A stretch of DNA of 64,000 nt from Chinchilla lanigera (GCF_000276665.1 NW_004955467.1:1205947-1269946), one strand, 5' to 3'. Positions 13,062 to 25,383 are shown, counted from the first letter of the stretch. Notes: generated from the sequence alone by a model not told the origin. Translations and numbers: made by a program.

Positions 13062-13941
13062 TAGAGTCATCCAGAACTTATGTTCCCAACTGGGATCAAA
13101 CTGTGAGACCTCTGCCTTCTCGTCTCTATTCTGATGCTGTATACAAGTGTCCTTTTCATGGTCCATTACTGGCATGTTTTCAGTGCCTTTCTGCTTGCTT
13201 TTGGTGATTGTGCTGTTTGAAATGGCCCCCAAGTGCAATACTAAAGTGCTCTCTACTATCCTCAAGTACCAGAAAGCTATAATATACTTTAACATAGAAG
13301 TGTGTGTGTTAGGTAAGCTTAGTTCAGGCCTGTGCTGTTGGGCGTGAGCTTAGTGTTAATGAGTCAACAACACAGTACATTCAGAGAAAAGAAGAAATTC
13401 TCCAATCTGAGCATAAAGTTGCTCTGAAAAGTGCTAACGTAATGCCTATAATAAATGATGAAGCTGTAGAAAAGATGAGAAAGGGAGTAAATTTGTGAAT
13501 TCATGAGATAAGGCCAATAAATTGTAGTAGACAGCATTGTTCCAATGCCAAAAGCAAAGAAATTTCACTTTTCCCAGGGTCAGGAAAATTTTAAACTTCA
13601 TTGCATACTGTTAAGGCATGAGAAAAGTTAAAAATGTGGGCAAAAAAGATTCTGGAGATTAAGAGGATGTAGAAGTTTTGAGGTTGTTTTGTTTTGTTTT
13701 GCAGTTTTGAAACAGGGTCTCACTAGGCAGTTCAGGTTGGCCTTGAACTCACAATATAGCCCAGGCTGGCCTTAAACTTTCAGCTATCCTCCTGCCTCAG
13801 CCTCCTGAGTTTTGGGGTTACAGGAGTGTGCCATTACTGCTAGAAAGAAATTTTAAAATACCTGCTCAGTGTTACAAAGAAAAGGGAAGAGGAAGTTTCT
13901 CATACTGATAATACTGACTTGTTTCAGGAAGACATTGGCAA

Positions 13942-14035
13942 GGGCTGGGGATATAGCTCAGTGGCACAAGTGCTTGCCTGGCAAGTGCAAGGTCGTGAGT
14001 TTGATTCCCAGTACCGGGAAAAAAAAGAAAAAGAC
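13942..14035 (+). repeat. ID SINE
   Basis: The body gggctggggatatagctcag through cccagtaccggg carries an A-rich tail and is flanked by aagacattggcaa and its near copy aagacgttggcaa. Confidence 0.9.
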
Positions 14036-15654
14036 GTTGGCAAATGAATCTGTATAATGCAAATGACATTTCAGTTAATGAAAAATGTTCTGATCCTCAG
14101 AGGCTCCCAGGAACCTAACCTTGTATTTCCCATAGGAACAATTCCCTAGTTATAAAGAGTTATCAAACTAGCATGAATAATAAGAATTGACTGTGTGTTC
14201 TGTGCTTGGGTTATTTGGTTAAGTCGTTGCCAGTGCCTGTTCCCTTCTTCAGTAAGTGTGATGTGCACAACTGGAGAGCATCAGCACACTGTCGCCTAGG
14301 CCCGAGTCACGCTTGTGGATGTCATTAAAAACCCAGACACCTTTGTCAGTGTGTAATTCCCAGCATAGCACCAGCTTTGAAATAATAAAACCTTACTTTG
14401 TTTTGTTTTGTTTTGGTTTTGTTTTTGTGGTATATTTCTATTGAGAAGATGGTTGTGTTATCCTTAAATCCTTAAAAGTCAGCCCCGACCACCAAGCAAA
14501 CCTTAGTGTATAATTAATGTCCAGAGCACATTTCAGGTCCACTCTCCAATGGTTATATTGTAATATATCACAGCCTGAAAATAACACAGACGATTTTTTG
14601 AGAAGCTTTTAAACTTCTGCTAGGGATACTAAGTTGTTTGTTTGTTTGTTTGTTTGTACTGGCAATTGAACTCAGGACCTCACACTTGCCAGGCAGGCAG
14701 TGTGCTGCTGAGCTACATCCCTAGCCTTTAAAGTGTTACTAAGATGTATTTGTTAGCAGAATCAAAAGACACTCAAATCTAGCTCTAGACTAATCACTTC
14801 TTCCTGAAAGGAAACAAAACAATGCAAAGAAAGGAAGGACAGTTTTCTTATTCTGTGGCATTTGACCCCAAACACAAACTCAGGCCCCATGTCCTGATGC
14901 AGAGCTGTTGGGGTAAGGCATGACTTGTGGATTTTTAAAAACCTTCTCTGGTAATTCTGACTCACATCCTTAATAAACAACTACTGCTCTAGATTAGAAA
15001 AACCATTCAGGAATTTTTACTAGATGACTGACATGATGAGATTTAAAAGTCTCTGAGAGCCATATGAAGAAAATTGGAAGCAAGGAGAATGAGGGACAAG
15101 ACTTGTTTTCCATTAGGGAGAAATGGTTGAGGCCTCTGTGGAGCTGTTAGAATATGTACAGACTCACATTCCATTTGCCCTTGCAGACTATGAATCCATA
15201 GGTCCAGAGCTGTAACTTGCACTTCTGTGCTTTTCAGAAGCACCACAGCCAGTTCTGAGGTTTAACAGTGGTTAAGAGTCATGCCGCCAGACATGGGTTT
15301 TGACATCATAGGAATAATGACCAGCCATATTCAGAAGCCTTCTTTCCTCCTCAGTGAAGGACATTCAGAATGGTGGTATGTGAAGAGCAACAGAGAAACC
15401 CAGCGCAAATGAAAAGATGGCTGCTGAGGTCTTCTCCCATAGTGCTGTGTGATAATACACCTTGCTCTCTGAGGATAGAGCCTAAACAAGCACATTTATT
15501 TCCCATGTCACTCATTCCCACTTGCTTCTAGTTTCCTACCTGCAAGGTGCTAGACACTATATAGGAGAAGGGATGGGTTTTTTAAGCCTTTTGTTGTCTC
15601 TGGTGCTCCCCCTTTGCTGCTTAGCTTACCTTCTCCCACTTTACAACTCCTGTC

Positions 15655-15783
15655 CAAATCGTTTCCTTCTAGGGGCTGGGGATTTAGCTCAGTGGCACAG
15701 CACCTGCCTGCAAGCGCAAGGTCGTGAGTTCGGTTCCCAGTACCAGAAAAAAAACAAAAAACAAACAAATCGTTTCCTTCTAG
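15655..15783 (+). repeat. ID SINE inserted in the 3' splice site, with 18-nt target-site duplication
   Basis: The tRNA-derived ID body (gggctggggatttagctcag through cggttcccagtaccag) and A-rich tail occupy about 15673-15765. They are flanked by identical 18-nt copies of caaatcgtttccttctag at 15655-15672 and 15766-15783. This duplication is the pyrimidine tract and AG of the SPECC1 exon at 15784. Relative to the copy at 10896, the body has lost one G (cctgcaagc for cctggcaagc). With the present tail length, the distance between the two AGs is 111 nt, a multiple of three. Confidence 0.93.
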
Positions 15784-15857
15784 GCAATGTGATCAAGCTG
15801 GAAGAGCAGAAATCAGACCTGGAACGGCAGCTAAAGACCCTGACGAAGCAGATAAAG
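15784..15857 (+). CDS. SPECC1: SPECC1 coding exon 2 of 8 in window, with duplicated acceptor
   Basis: This 74-nt exon encodes NVIKLEEQKSDLERQLKTL then TKQIK, with its first two bases completing codon 70 (Ser). The donor is aag|gtgtgt. The exon ends in phase 0 and joins EETEEWRRF of the next exon, as in the cytospin family. The oddity is the 3' splice site. The tract caaatcgtttccttctag at 15766-15783 is an exact second copy of 15655-15672, and an ID SINE lies between them. Use of the upstream copy would lengthen the exon by 111 nt to 15673-15857, in frame and without a stop. The coordinates given are the ancestral exon. Which acceptor is used cannot be decided from DNA alone. Confidence 0.93.
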
Positions 15858-16236
15858 GTGTGTGGGGTACAGCTGTGGGGAGTGCTCGTGTATCATTTCA
15901 CTGTCCATGTTCCCATTTAAGCTCTGGAAAAATAGGAATACCACCAACTGCTCTCTCCAGCCTGCTTTCTCATGGAATATTCCCCTAGTGTGACCCCAAA
16001 TATGTATTCTTGTTGTCAGGAAGTAAAAGTGAAGCAGTTGTTCAGTTTTAGGATGGAGAACTCTCATATGATGATGGAATTTCCACTTGTGCCTCTTCCT
16101 AGTAACAAGACACAGTTTAAAGTAGGGCCTCATTACTGGCATTCTTTCTGAGGGATTGACAAGGGAATGCTACAACCTTTGTATAGATGAGGCCTCAGCA
16201 GGCATTTGACACAGGTATGGCCTCTGGTATTTTCAG
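15858..16236 (+). other. short SPECC1 intron
   Basis: The intron is 379 nt and I see no repeat in it. Donor gtgtgt and acceptor tattttcag are at the ends. Confidence 0.85.
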
Positions 16237-16415
16237 GAGGAGACCGAGGAATGGAGGCGGTTCCAGGCAGACCTGCAGACTGCAGTGGTGGTGGCCAATG
16301 ACATCAAATGTGAGGCCCAGCAGGAGCTACGCACTGTGAAGAGGAGGTTGTTGGAGGAGGAGGAAAAGAATGCCAAGCTACAAAAGGAGCTAGGGGACAT
16401 GCAGGGCCACAGCAG
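16237..16415 (+). CDS. SPECC1: SPECC1 coding exon 3 of 8 in window (coiled coil)
   Basis: This 179-nt exon encodes residues 95-153 plus two bases of codon 154. It starts EETEEWRRF, contains [15 protein letters not shown] and [18 protein letters not shown], and ends GDMQGHS. The acceptor is ctctggtattttcag. The chosen donor is agcag|gtgggt, because its two-base carry joins the exon at 28647 in frame (Arg-Pro-Val-Asn-Glu-Glu). A second donor-like site, gcc|gtgagt, follows 22 nt later at 16438. It would leave phase 0 and run into a stop four codons into the next exon. The [14 protein letters not shown] block is one of the most conserved segments shared by SPECC1 and SPECC1L. Confidence 0.93.
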
Positions 16416-17408
16416 GTGGGTCACGGCAGGCAGAGCCGTGAGTCTAACAGGCGCCTGAACAGTGCTTGGCTTCTCACTTAACCGCTGTGCATGGGGCTGT
16501 GCTGTGGAGGGCTAGGACACTTTTATGTCTGTTGCAGGTTCTGTTACTTCTTTTCCTACTGTTTTTTGTTTTTGTTTTTGTTTTTTTTGGTACCAGGAAT
16601 TGAACTCAGGGCCTCATGCTTGCCAGGCAGGCGCCGTGCCGCTGAACTATATCCCTTTTCTAGAATTAATCTAATACCTCGATCACCATTACACAACTCA
16701 GAACATTCCACTCAGGGCTCAGTCACTGCTGTTCTGTTGCATAAGGTGTTCAAAAAGTCGCTTACATGAGTAGAAAAAGTTTGGACCAGATATCCTTTTA
16801 CCTTTAAAGAACAGAAGTAATATATAGAATACCCATTAAATCATAGTTCTTACTAGTACTGTGTAGGAGAATACATTCTGAAAGGCTAACTTACTTAGTT
16901 CTCCTGTAGTGAGAAAAGCTGGACTCAAAAGAAATTGCCACCAGATAAAGGGCTCATTCCTGCTGGCCTAAGGACATGCTTTCTTTTTTTTTTTTTTTTT
17001 TGAGACAGAGTCCTGTTATGCAGTTCAGGTCGGCCTTGAACTCACTTTGTAGCCCAGGCTGGTCTCGAACTCGCAACAATCCTCCTGTCTCCCGAGTGCT
17101 GGGATTACAGGCGTGCACCACCACTCCCGGCTAGGACACACTTTCCTACTGACAACCCCCGCATAACCTACTGTTTCAAAAAGTGCATGTAGAAAACAGA
17201 TGTCTAACTGATGCCTGCCTTTCCCTTCTGTTGTTAGGGTGGGGGTCACACAGTGTATGAGCCCAAAGGTTCTACTACCAGTCATGTTTCAGAGGACGGT
17301 ATTGCTAAGGCAAGCTCAAAGTGAATTATTTAAAATTTAAGTAGACTAAATTTTACAGAGAAGACTATAGTATAAGCAGTATTTTAAACTTTCAGTAGTA
17401 TAGTATCA

Positions 17409-17444
17409 TCTTTGCCTAGACAGGAATCTTTGCCTAGACAGGAA
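17409..17444. repeat. 18-bp tandem duplication
   Basis: tctttgcctagacaggaa occurs twice in a row. A second near-duplication (actttgaaatttttagatg and actttgaatttttagatg) follows within 60 bp. Confidence 0.9.
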
Positions 17445-18039
17445 TCAGTGTCTTTAACTTTGAAATTTTTAGATGTTAGAAAACTTTGAATTTTTAGATG
17501 GCTTTCAGATATGAAATGCAGTCTTTTGGAATCAGATTTAGTGAGTCCTGCATGTTAGTCTGTATAGCTCACCCTAATCTCTATGTTTCCTGGGTCAGAA
17601 GGGTTGTTCATTGGCTTGATACTGAGCCTTGGGATCTGATGTTCTATAAGTATGATTTCATGATATTGGGGAGAATAGATTTCTTCTCAAAATTCTGTTT
17701 TGATTTACCCATCAAATCTGCTTCAGTTAATTCCATGTTCTTTTGTTTATGACTTTTATATAACATGGACTCCAGAGAAAGATTAATGTAACCAGTTCCA
17801 CAGTTCATCCTTAAAAAATCAGGATCATTAATTTACAGTCACATTTCCAGCCTCAAACCACCAAAGGGTGTAAATTTTAAACGAAGGCAGAATTGGAAGA
17901 CAAGGTATCATACTACTTAATACTGAGATGATTGTGAGGTCATCCTAGTTTGCATTTGTGGTTGCTTTTGTCCACTTGTCTTGCTTCTACATTGTGTGTC
18001 TTTTGAAAAAGAACAAGTCCTATATAGTTATTTTATTTT

Positions 18040-18148
18040 ATTTTTTTTGTTTTTGTTTTTTTGGTTTTTCTCTGGTACCGGGAACCGAACTCACGACCTT
18101 GCGCTTGCCAGGCAGGCGCTTTTGCCGCTGAGCTAAATCCCCAGCCCC
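18040..18148 (-). repeat. ID SINE
   Basis: The reverse complement body (ctggtaccgggaaccgaact through gctaaatccccagcccc) is preceded by a T-rich tail complement. tatagttatttta flanks both sides as a target duplication. Confidence 0.92.
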
Positions 18149-21100
18149 TATAGTTATTTTAAAGACAAATAGTAAAGACAAGGTTTTGTATCCCTAAACA
18201 GGTTATTGTACGAGATGTTCCATTTCTTGCATAGGTTCTAAGATACAGACTTGTGCTTTAATACAGTAGGAAATCTCAGCATGGCTCCTAATAGTTTAGG
18301 GCTCCATGTGCTACATCCTACACTTTCAAATTTAGGATCACTTAAAAAACAACAACAGCATAGTGTTTCTCTTTTGATTTTCTAGGGAATTTTTAAACCT
18401 ACCTGCCAAATGTAGCTGTTTAATTCCTTGTCACAAAAATCTTTTAAATTTTAGAATTGACACAAATCAGAACATGGCACATTTCTGAAAACCATTAGAC
18501 ATCAGAATATCTGTTGTCGAATTTGGCAGGACATCACATAATTTCTGGTGATGGTTTCTTGTCTGATTTTGCACTTCTCTGGCAAGTTACCCCACTAAAG
18601 CGTTGACTATTTGAAAATTACTTGCTGATGGCCTAGCTGCCTCCTGAACCTACCACACAAGCAAGAGTGGAAACCAACTCCCACCCTCAAAGTTCCTGCA
18701 GCAACCTAGTATTTGCATCTTGGCTGAATGAGTTCTTGACTGACACTTGATTTGACCCTTGACAGTCATCTCATAAGAACTCAAAAGTCATTCTTGGTTC
18801 AGCCACAGCCAAAGAACTTACATCACCTTCTCTGATGAGGTCTTCCGAGCACATCTGAGAGAAGGTAAGAGCATCTGAAAAGCACGTTGACGTTGCCATG
18901 GGATTAACTGGTTCATATTCTCATTCTGTGCAGATGGGCATTTGAGGGAATTGTCAGGCTGACGGCCAAATGAAGTGCCTGGGGATGAGTATACGTTCAC
19001 ATTTGTTACTAAGAACATAATGACCAGAACAAAGTGGGATGTTATTTAACTCATTAGTGGTATCAAACCCCATTATATTTTCAAGGATTTTAAAATAGTA
19101 TTTATTTTGGGATAGAGTCTCACTGTGTTACCCAAACTGATTATAAACTCAGTTGATTCTCCTTCTTCAACAGCCCAGGTAGCAGGGGCTGCAAGCATGC
19201 ACCACCATGCCCGCTGATACGTTTATTTTAAATTAAGAATAGTTGACATTATTACATTTTAGAGAACTAAAGCTATGGATCATTCTTGCTGCCATCCTGC
19301 ACTGTCCCTCTCGCAGGTTTGGCTCCATCCTGTTAAATGAGGTGCTGAGTAGGTGGTGTTTCAAGGTCCCTTTAAGTCATACTGTTCCGAGACTAGTTGG
19401 TCATCTGTCCATTCTCTACTGTGAGAGTCAGAAACCCAACCCTGCCATCTATTTGGTGTAATATTTTGAGCTTCAGAGATGGACTTAATAACATCTCTGA
19501 CCCTTAACTGTGGCTTGTTGGCCTGATCTTGCCCAGAAGTTTGAACAACTAGTGTGTGTATGTGTGTGTGTGTGTGTTTTAATGGGCCTGGTTGTATAAA
19601 TTAATGGACAAAAGGATAATGAATAGTTCCTCAACCCTGGCTTTTCCCCATTTTGAATAAGAAGAAAGTATTGAAATGATAGCCATTCATTGAGATGGAA
19701 GCTTTATTTCAGGGGCTAGGAATGTAGCTCAGTGGTAGCATTTGCCTAGCATCTTCAAGGCCCTGGATTTAGTTCCAGCACCAGGGAAAAAAAGAAGGAA
19801 TGAGTAAATGAGTGAAAGAAAGAAAAGAAAACAAAGAGCTATTAAATCTTTCTTCTGAAAAGTTGAGCCCTGGTACCCAGGGAATGTAGAGAACACACAG
19901 GCAGCTCAGTGTGATGACTCCCTGGGCCACATAGAACCTTTATATTGGAAGAGATTGATGAGCAGTACATGACACAGACTTTGCAAACAGTGACAGAGAA
20001 TGGTCTGTGTATTATTTGCCTAGTTCTGAAGCATTAAATGCCAGTGGTTTTAGGGTGCCTTGCTGTGTCTATCATGTAACACCAACAGACATCCATGGAA
20101 GACATCTTAAAAAGGAAAGATCAAAGAAAACACTTCACATTTGTTCTCTCATTAGCATCCAAGATAGACTATTTCAGATTTACACATGTTTAGCCCATAC
20201 CACTTAGCAGTTTTGCGTTGTTCCCACTGAAATGAGCAGCATGGTGCCCTGTCACACAGATTCTGCAGGAGCTGGCTTTTAACTCACACTTGCACATCCA
20301 TGTCATGCGCTGATGTCTCTCGTGTGTGCCTGTGTGCCTTCTGTGTCGTTCTTAGAATGCTAATGTTTTCACAGCTGCTCAGCAAGTGTTCCATAACTGC
20401 TGCAAAAAGGGAAGTGTGTAAGTTGCAGATATGTATTCTTGGGTTACTAAGCTGTCTTTCCCAACTCCCTGTGATGCCGAATCTCTTGACTCTGATTGAG
20501 GAGCCAGCTCCCATAGGAATTACTAAGCAGTTTCAGAACAGACCTTGCCTTAGCACTTAATCATCAGGGCCTCTGGCATTTCATTTGGCCTTTAATGTAG
20601 AAATCCTTTTAAGCAAGCATAATCAACTCATTCACATACTATTTTTTATAGTTTATAGCTATGAATATACAATCTATAATTCTTTTTTTTTTTCTAATAC
20701 TGGGGAAGGGACCCAGGACTTTATGCATGCTGAGCAAGTGCTGTACTGTTTCTACCACTAAGCTGCATCTCTGGCCCTAGTGTGTCATTCTAAAGGGCTG
20801 TGTCTTATTCTTAAGTTTTTATTTTTTGCAGTACTGTGGATTGAATCCAGGGCCTGGCACATCCTAGGCATGCTTTATACCACTGTGGTACATCCCCAGC
20901 CCCATTATTGGGTTTTTATTCTTAGGGTTTTGGGGGAGTAGAAAGTTTGGCCTGGATAGTAGAGGGAAACATAAACCTCTCTATAAATGACGGGGAGCCT
21001 ATTTTCATCCTGTCCCTTACCAATACAGTTTGTTGTTGGAGAAGTTCTGGTAGAAGGAGCCTAGTAATGGCATTTTGGAGTCTTTCACGTTTTCTGTCTG

Positions 21101-21275
21101 GAAACCTTTAACTTCCAAAAATTTTTAATAAGAATGGAGACCTGTTAGCCCTATTCTGGATAGTAGCTTTTCCTTGTAGGACAGTACAAGTTGTTAATTC
21201 TTGTATCATAATCAAAAATCTTGTTGCCTTACATAACTCCTTTACCAGCCTTCCCTCCCATTTCTATCTTCACAG

Positions 21276-22655
21276 CTCCGTGGTCTCTGTCAGCTAGCAG
21301 AGCTTTTGGTGGAAGAAACACAGCCCAGCCCTTGCCATGATTGGAAACTACAGCCATTTCTATATGAAAGGGGAATCTGTAGAGGAGAAATTACTATTTT
21401 GTATAAAAGAGCCTAGTTATCTCCTATGCCATTCACTGTTCCAAGCAGTGGTACATTGCAATCAAGTCTCTTTACTTTTTTCTGCAAATCAGCTCATGCA
21501 TGATCAAAGATGAACCTTCACTTTTTGTTGTTCTTGTTGTTCCTCTCAAGAAGACTCAGCAATCTCTGTTTTTGGAGAATAATACGAAGTTCTGGAAAGA
21601 TAAAATATAGGTCTTGTGAAGAAATATTTCATATGTTTTTAGAGAATAGTAGCTTAGCAAACTCCAGTTGGTAGTGAATGCAGCCCATGCATAGATAGGT
21701 TCTGCTTTTTTGGTATTTATTTTCATGCTGCTTTTTTGAATATGGGACCTGGTAATCTTGGACTTGACATTACCTAAGGCAAAATACGAAGCCATCTGCG
21801 TGATGCCTTACCCTGAAGAATTTAGAAAGTTCTCCCTTATATCAAGTCTTGATTGAGCTTGTGTAAGCTGAGGTCTCACTTTATTACCTCATTTGAAACA
21901 AACTGCCACTAGCTTTGGTTTGATTTCCAGAATCTTTGTTAGGCTAAACATAAACAGATGTTTGGCTAAGAATAAAAAAAGATGTAGTTAGCCAGATGAG
22001 TATACACAGTGACAATGCTAAATGAAACCTAACTGAAACCTAATGAAGGACAACTTACAACAAAAGCCTCATGAATAAAACTTACCGTGGAAACTTAAAG
22101 ACTTTTATTGCAGAAAGACACAACTCAGAGTGATCCAGAAATCAGATTGGCTTTAACTTTAGAGTAGTACATACTTTTTTGAAGATCTCTGTCTAGTCAG
22201 CAAACTACCAGTGAAAAACCTCCTGTGCTTCTCGTGGGGAGCATTTTGCAGTATACATAGCATAGGGCTGTTAGCTGTATAATAAAAAGGAAAGTTAGGA
22301 TTAAGAATGCTCTTTAAACTCAGGAAGACAGCAGATTGGAGCACACAGGCTCACCAAAAATTTAGCTTGACATGAGAAAGAGACGTTGATGCCTTCTTTA
22401 TAAAGATAATTAGATACTCCCTGGAATTATCCTCCTGTTCTGGGACATCTTTACCTCAGATTGAAAATTCTTAGAATGACTTAAAATGACTTGCTGGGTG
22501 TTTTCTAATCTAGACAATAAGAAAAATGCAACCTCAACTTAAAATGCACAGCTGTGTTAACCCTCATATTTTGATCTGTCTTTACTCTGGGTATTGTTGA
22601 ATATTTTTATATGTAAGCATTTATGAAGTGCTAAATAAATGTTATTATTTAGAAG
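21276..22655 (+). other. SPECC1: candidate alternative terminal exon of SPECC1 with 3' UTR
   Basis: A strong 3' splice site (cttccctcccatttctatcttcacag) ends at 21275. Spliced from the exon ending at 16415, the next codons are Ser-Ser-Val-Val-Ser-Val-Ser-stop (stop at 21295-21297). The next 1.3 kb contains no SINE I can see, in an intron where SINEs are otherwise frequent. It ends with AATAAA at 22634-22639, followed by a GT-rich stretch at about 22656-22672, the usual layout of a cleavage and polyadenylation site. The product would be a CH-less cytospin-B. Short SPECC1 isoforms are known to me only vaguely, so this is a sequence-based prediction. Confidence 0.45.
22634..22639 (+). promoter_or_regulatory. 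candidate polyadenylation signal AATAAA
   Basis: A canonical AATAAA is followed 17-33 nt later by a GT-rich element (gagtgtgttgtttggt). This spacing is typical of a functional poly(A) site. It closes the candidate alternative terminal exon. Weaker AATAAA hexamers also occur at 21971 and near 22074 and 22280. Confidence 0.45.
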
Positions 22656-22701
22656 AGTGTGTTGTTTGGTTTTTAAACACTGGCCATGTTTCTGCAGGAC
22701 T

Positions 22702-22785
22702 TTTTTTTTGGTACCAGGAATCAAACTCAAGACCATGCACTTGCCAGGCAGACACTTGTGCTGCTGAGCTACATCTCTAGCCCCT
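22702..22785 (-). repeat. ID SINE
   Basis: The reverse complement body starts ggtaccaggaatcaaactca and ends atctctagcccc. tctgcaggactttt flanks both sides. Confidence 0.9.
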
Positions 22786-23355
22786 CTGCAGGACTTTTAT
22801 GTTCTTCTCTTGTCGATTTTTCCTTGATAGTTTTAGAACTTTTTTTGGAAGGTGGTGCTGGAGATTCAACCCAAGGCCTTGTGTATGCCTTGGCAATCAC
22901 TCTATCACTGGGCTACATCTCCAGCTCCTATTTTGAAAACTTTAAAGTCACATCAAATAAATAGAATTTGAAATCAAAACGTGTTAAACTTTAAATAGAA
23001 GTTATAGTGAAAAGGTTGATATGGAACATAAATGTAATTGTTTAATGATTTCATTATTAGAGTAGGAAGTATGGAATAAAAAATACTAATTTTGTAGAAA
23101 GCAAAAACTTCTAGGGTAATGGTGGTGAACCTATAGCATACATGCTGTTTTTCTGATAAGGCAGAATTCGTTAATATATAAGTTGTTTTATCTAAACTAA
23201 AACCTCAGTATTCAGGTTTAATTGAGTGTTGATACTTTGTGATAAACAAGTGGGTTGTAGGTTGCAGTTTAGGCAACATTTTAGAGATATCTAAAAGATT
23301 CGCCATCACTGCTCTAGTGTATCAGAAAACAAGAGTATATAGAATTTGAGGTCTG

Positions 23356-23446
23356 GGGGGCTGGGGATTTAGCTCAGCGGCACAGCACCTGCCTGGCAAG
23401 TGCAAGGTCGTGAGTTCAATTCCTGGTACCGGGAAAAAAAAAAAAA
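23356..23446 (+). repeat. ID SINE
   Basis: The body ggggctggggatttagctca through ttcctggtaccggg carries an A tail. agaatttgaggtctgg is duplicated on both sides. Confidence 0.92.
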
Positions 23447-25291
23447 AGAATTTGAGGTCTGGAATTGTTTGGTTTAAATTTTAAAATATAGAGATTAGTA
23501 ATGTAATATATTGGATTTTTCTTAATTATGAAATTTAGGTATGTGGATCACAAAATGAAGATGTATGAGGATTTACATATATAAATATATAGAAAGCACA
23601 TTGTTTTATCTTTTATAAGTAAGGGAGTGTATTTTATGTGGTACTTTGCACTTTCATATTCCATTTGATGTGTCATGGATGTGCTTCCAGGTCAGTATAT
23701 ACAAATCTTAAGTCATTTTGACAGCTGTGGAGTATTACACAGTGTACCCAAGCATATTCATATATTACCTTAATTTTTCTTCCTTTACTGATAATGATAC
23801 AGTAACAATCCATATTCATATTGCCTTATATAGTTGTGTTTTTATTCTTTTTATTTATTTAATTAGTTGGTTTTGGTGTTGAGGATTGAACCCAAGGCCC
23901 TAAGTATGCTAAGCAGACTCTTTACTACTGAGCTACACTCCTAGCCCCTTTGATTTTGTTTTTATAGGCTGAGTTCCTAAAAATATGATCATTACACTAG
24001 AGTATGCATATTTTTATTTTAATAGATGTTGCCAGATTACTTAGCTCAGGGTTGTGACACTACTCTTGATGAGAATGGCCACTTCTACCTAGCTTTAGTA
24101 GCTGTGATATATTAATCTTATTTTTGTCAGTAGCATAAGCAAAAAAATAAAATGTTATCTCATTAGCACTTAATGTGTATTTCCATGCATATATTTTTAT
24201 CTGTTTAATAGCCATTTGCATTTTCTCTTATAAGAATTGCTAGTCTACAGTTGTATCACCCTGAACATGCTTGAGTCTTATAAGCATTGCTAGTTTATTA
24301 GCACCTTTGCCTATTATTTTCACAGAGCTGATTATTTTTTCTTACCAATGTGTAAGTCAGTAATATTTTACTTTTATCATGGAAATTTTTATATTGTTAT
24401 ATAGAATATTTATTTTTCAGAGCTGGACATTGAGGTCTTGTACATGTTAGGTAAATGCTGTACCACTGAACTATACTCCCAGCCTTATATAATGTGATCT
24501 GTTTGTATTTATTTTCCTTTACTGTTTAAGGAGCTTTTATTTTTGTTCAAGGCTTTCCCTGTCCCAGTGTTGTGAAAGCCAGTCTATTGAATATTCTTTA
24601 TTTGTTTCACACACACGTGTACCTGTACACTCCCAAATATTTGATGTGCTTTGTAATATGAGATATGGTTCTTTTTCATCTAAGTAGATAGCCACTCAAA
24701 CCAGCATCATGTATTACCAGTACCTTTCCATTGTTTATTCTGTATTCAGAGGGACCTTCCAAATAGACTTCTTTTTTCTTTTTAGTTCTGCATCAGAATA
24801 TTTTAGTGGGATTATTACATTGCTTATATGATTTTTAAAATTTAGTCTTTCATTTTAAATTGTCATTTTTCATGTTTTTTCACTTTTATTGGGTTTAAAA
24901 GTAGGTTCTATCAAGTGTGTGTCTGTGTCATAAATTTGCAAATGTCTGTTCTCTCTTGAATGTCATTACTCTTCTCATTTTATGTTATGAGATATTTTCA
25001 TAGATAAGAATTTTAAAAGTGTGTTTTTTGTTTTTGTTTTTTTGTTTGTTTTATACCAAGGCCAGCTTTTACTCATTACTGATTCTTCGTTAAATAGATC
25101 AAAGCATGTCAAGGCTGGGCATTTGTCCAAGATCAGTATCTGGATTCTGGTTAGATGTACCCACTTTACCTGTTTATGCTTCAAATTTTCTGTCTCAACT
25201 TAGTGGGAAGGTTCTTTAAGGTAAATTGAAGCTCAGATAAGAGTACAGAAGGAGTAGATGCTTAGCAGGAGCATCTTCCTGGGTCTGCTTT

Positions 25292-25383
25292 TCTTTTTTT
25301 TTTTTTTTTGGTGTCCGGAATTAAACTCATGACCTCAGGCTTGCCAGGCAAGCACTTATGCTGCTGAGCTACATCCCTGGCTT
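25292..25383 (-). repeat. ID SINE
   Basis: A T-run is followed by ggtgtccggaattaaactca, cttgccaggcaagcac and gctgagctacatccctggc, the reverse complement of the ID body. Confidence 0.85.

Larger units (their letters stand above)
11605..15783 (+). other. SPECC1 intron
   Basis: Besides the listed items it holds B1 copies at about 11896-12045 (+), 12100-12240 (+) and 13700-13845 (-), an ID at 14636-14730 (-) and a MIR-like start near 15260. The acceptor end is disrupted by the ID insertion described separately. Confidence 0.8.

Noticed and set aside
15522..15783. Reading the whole open stretch upstream of exon 2 as coding
   Set aside because: Before 15673 it is intron with no acceptor. Only the part after 15672 is a plausible alternative exon.
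16416..16437. Extension of SPECC1 exon 3 to the gtgagt at 16438
   Set aside because: It would end in phase 0 and meet a stop four codons into the next exon, whereas 16415 keeps the frame.
17238..17275. Possible microexon (acceptor ctgttgttag, then GTGGGGGTCACACAG)
   Set aside because: It loosely resembles the human VVTSRAAPP segment, but I see no convincing donor or matching frame.
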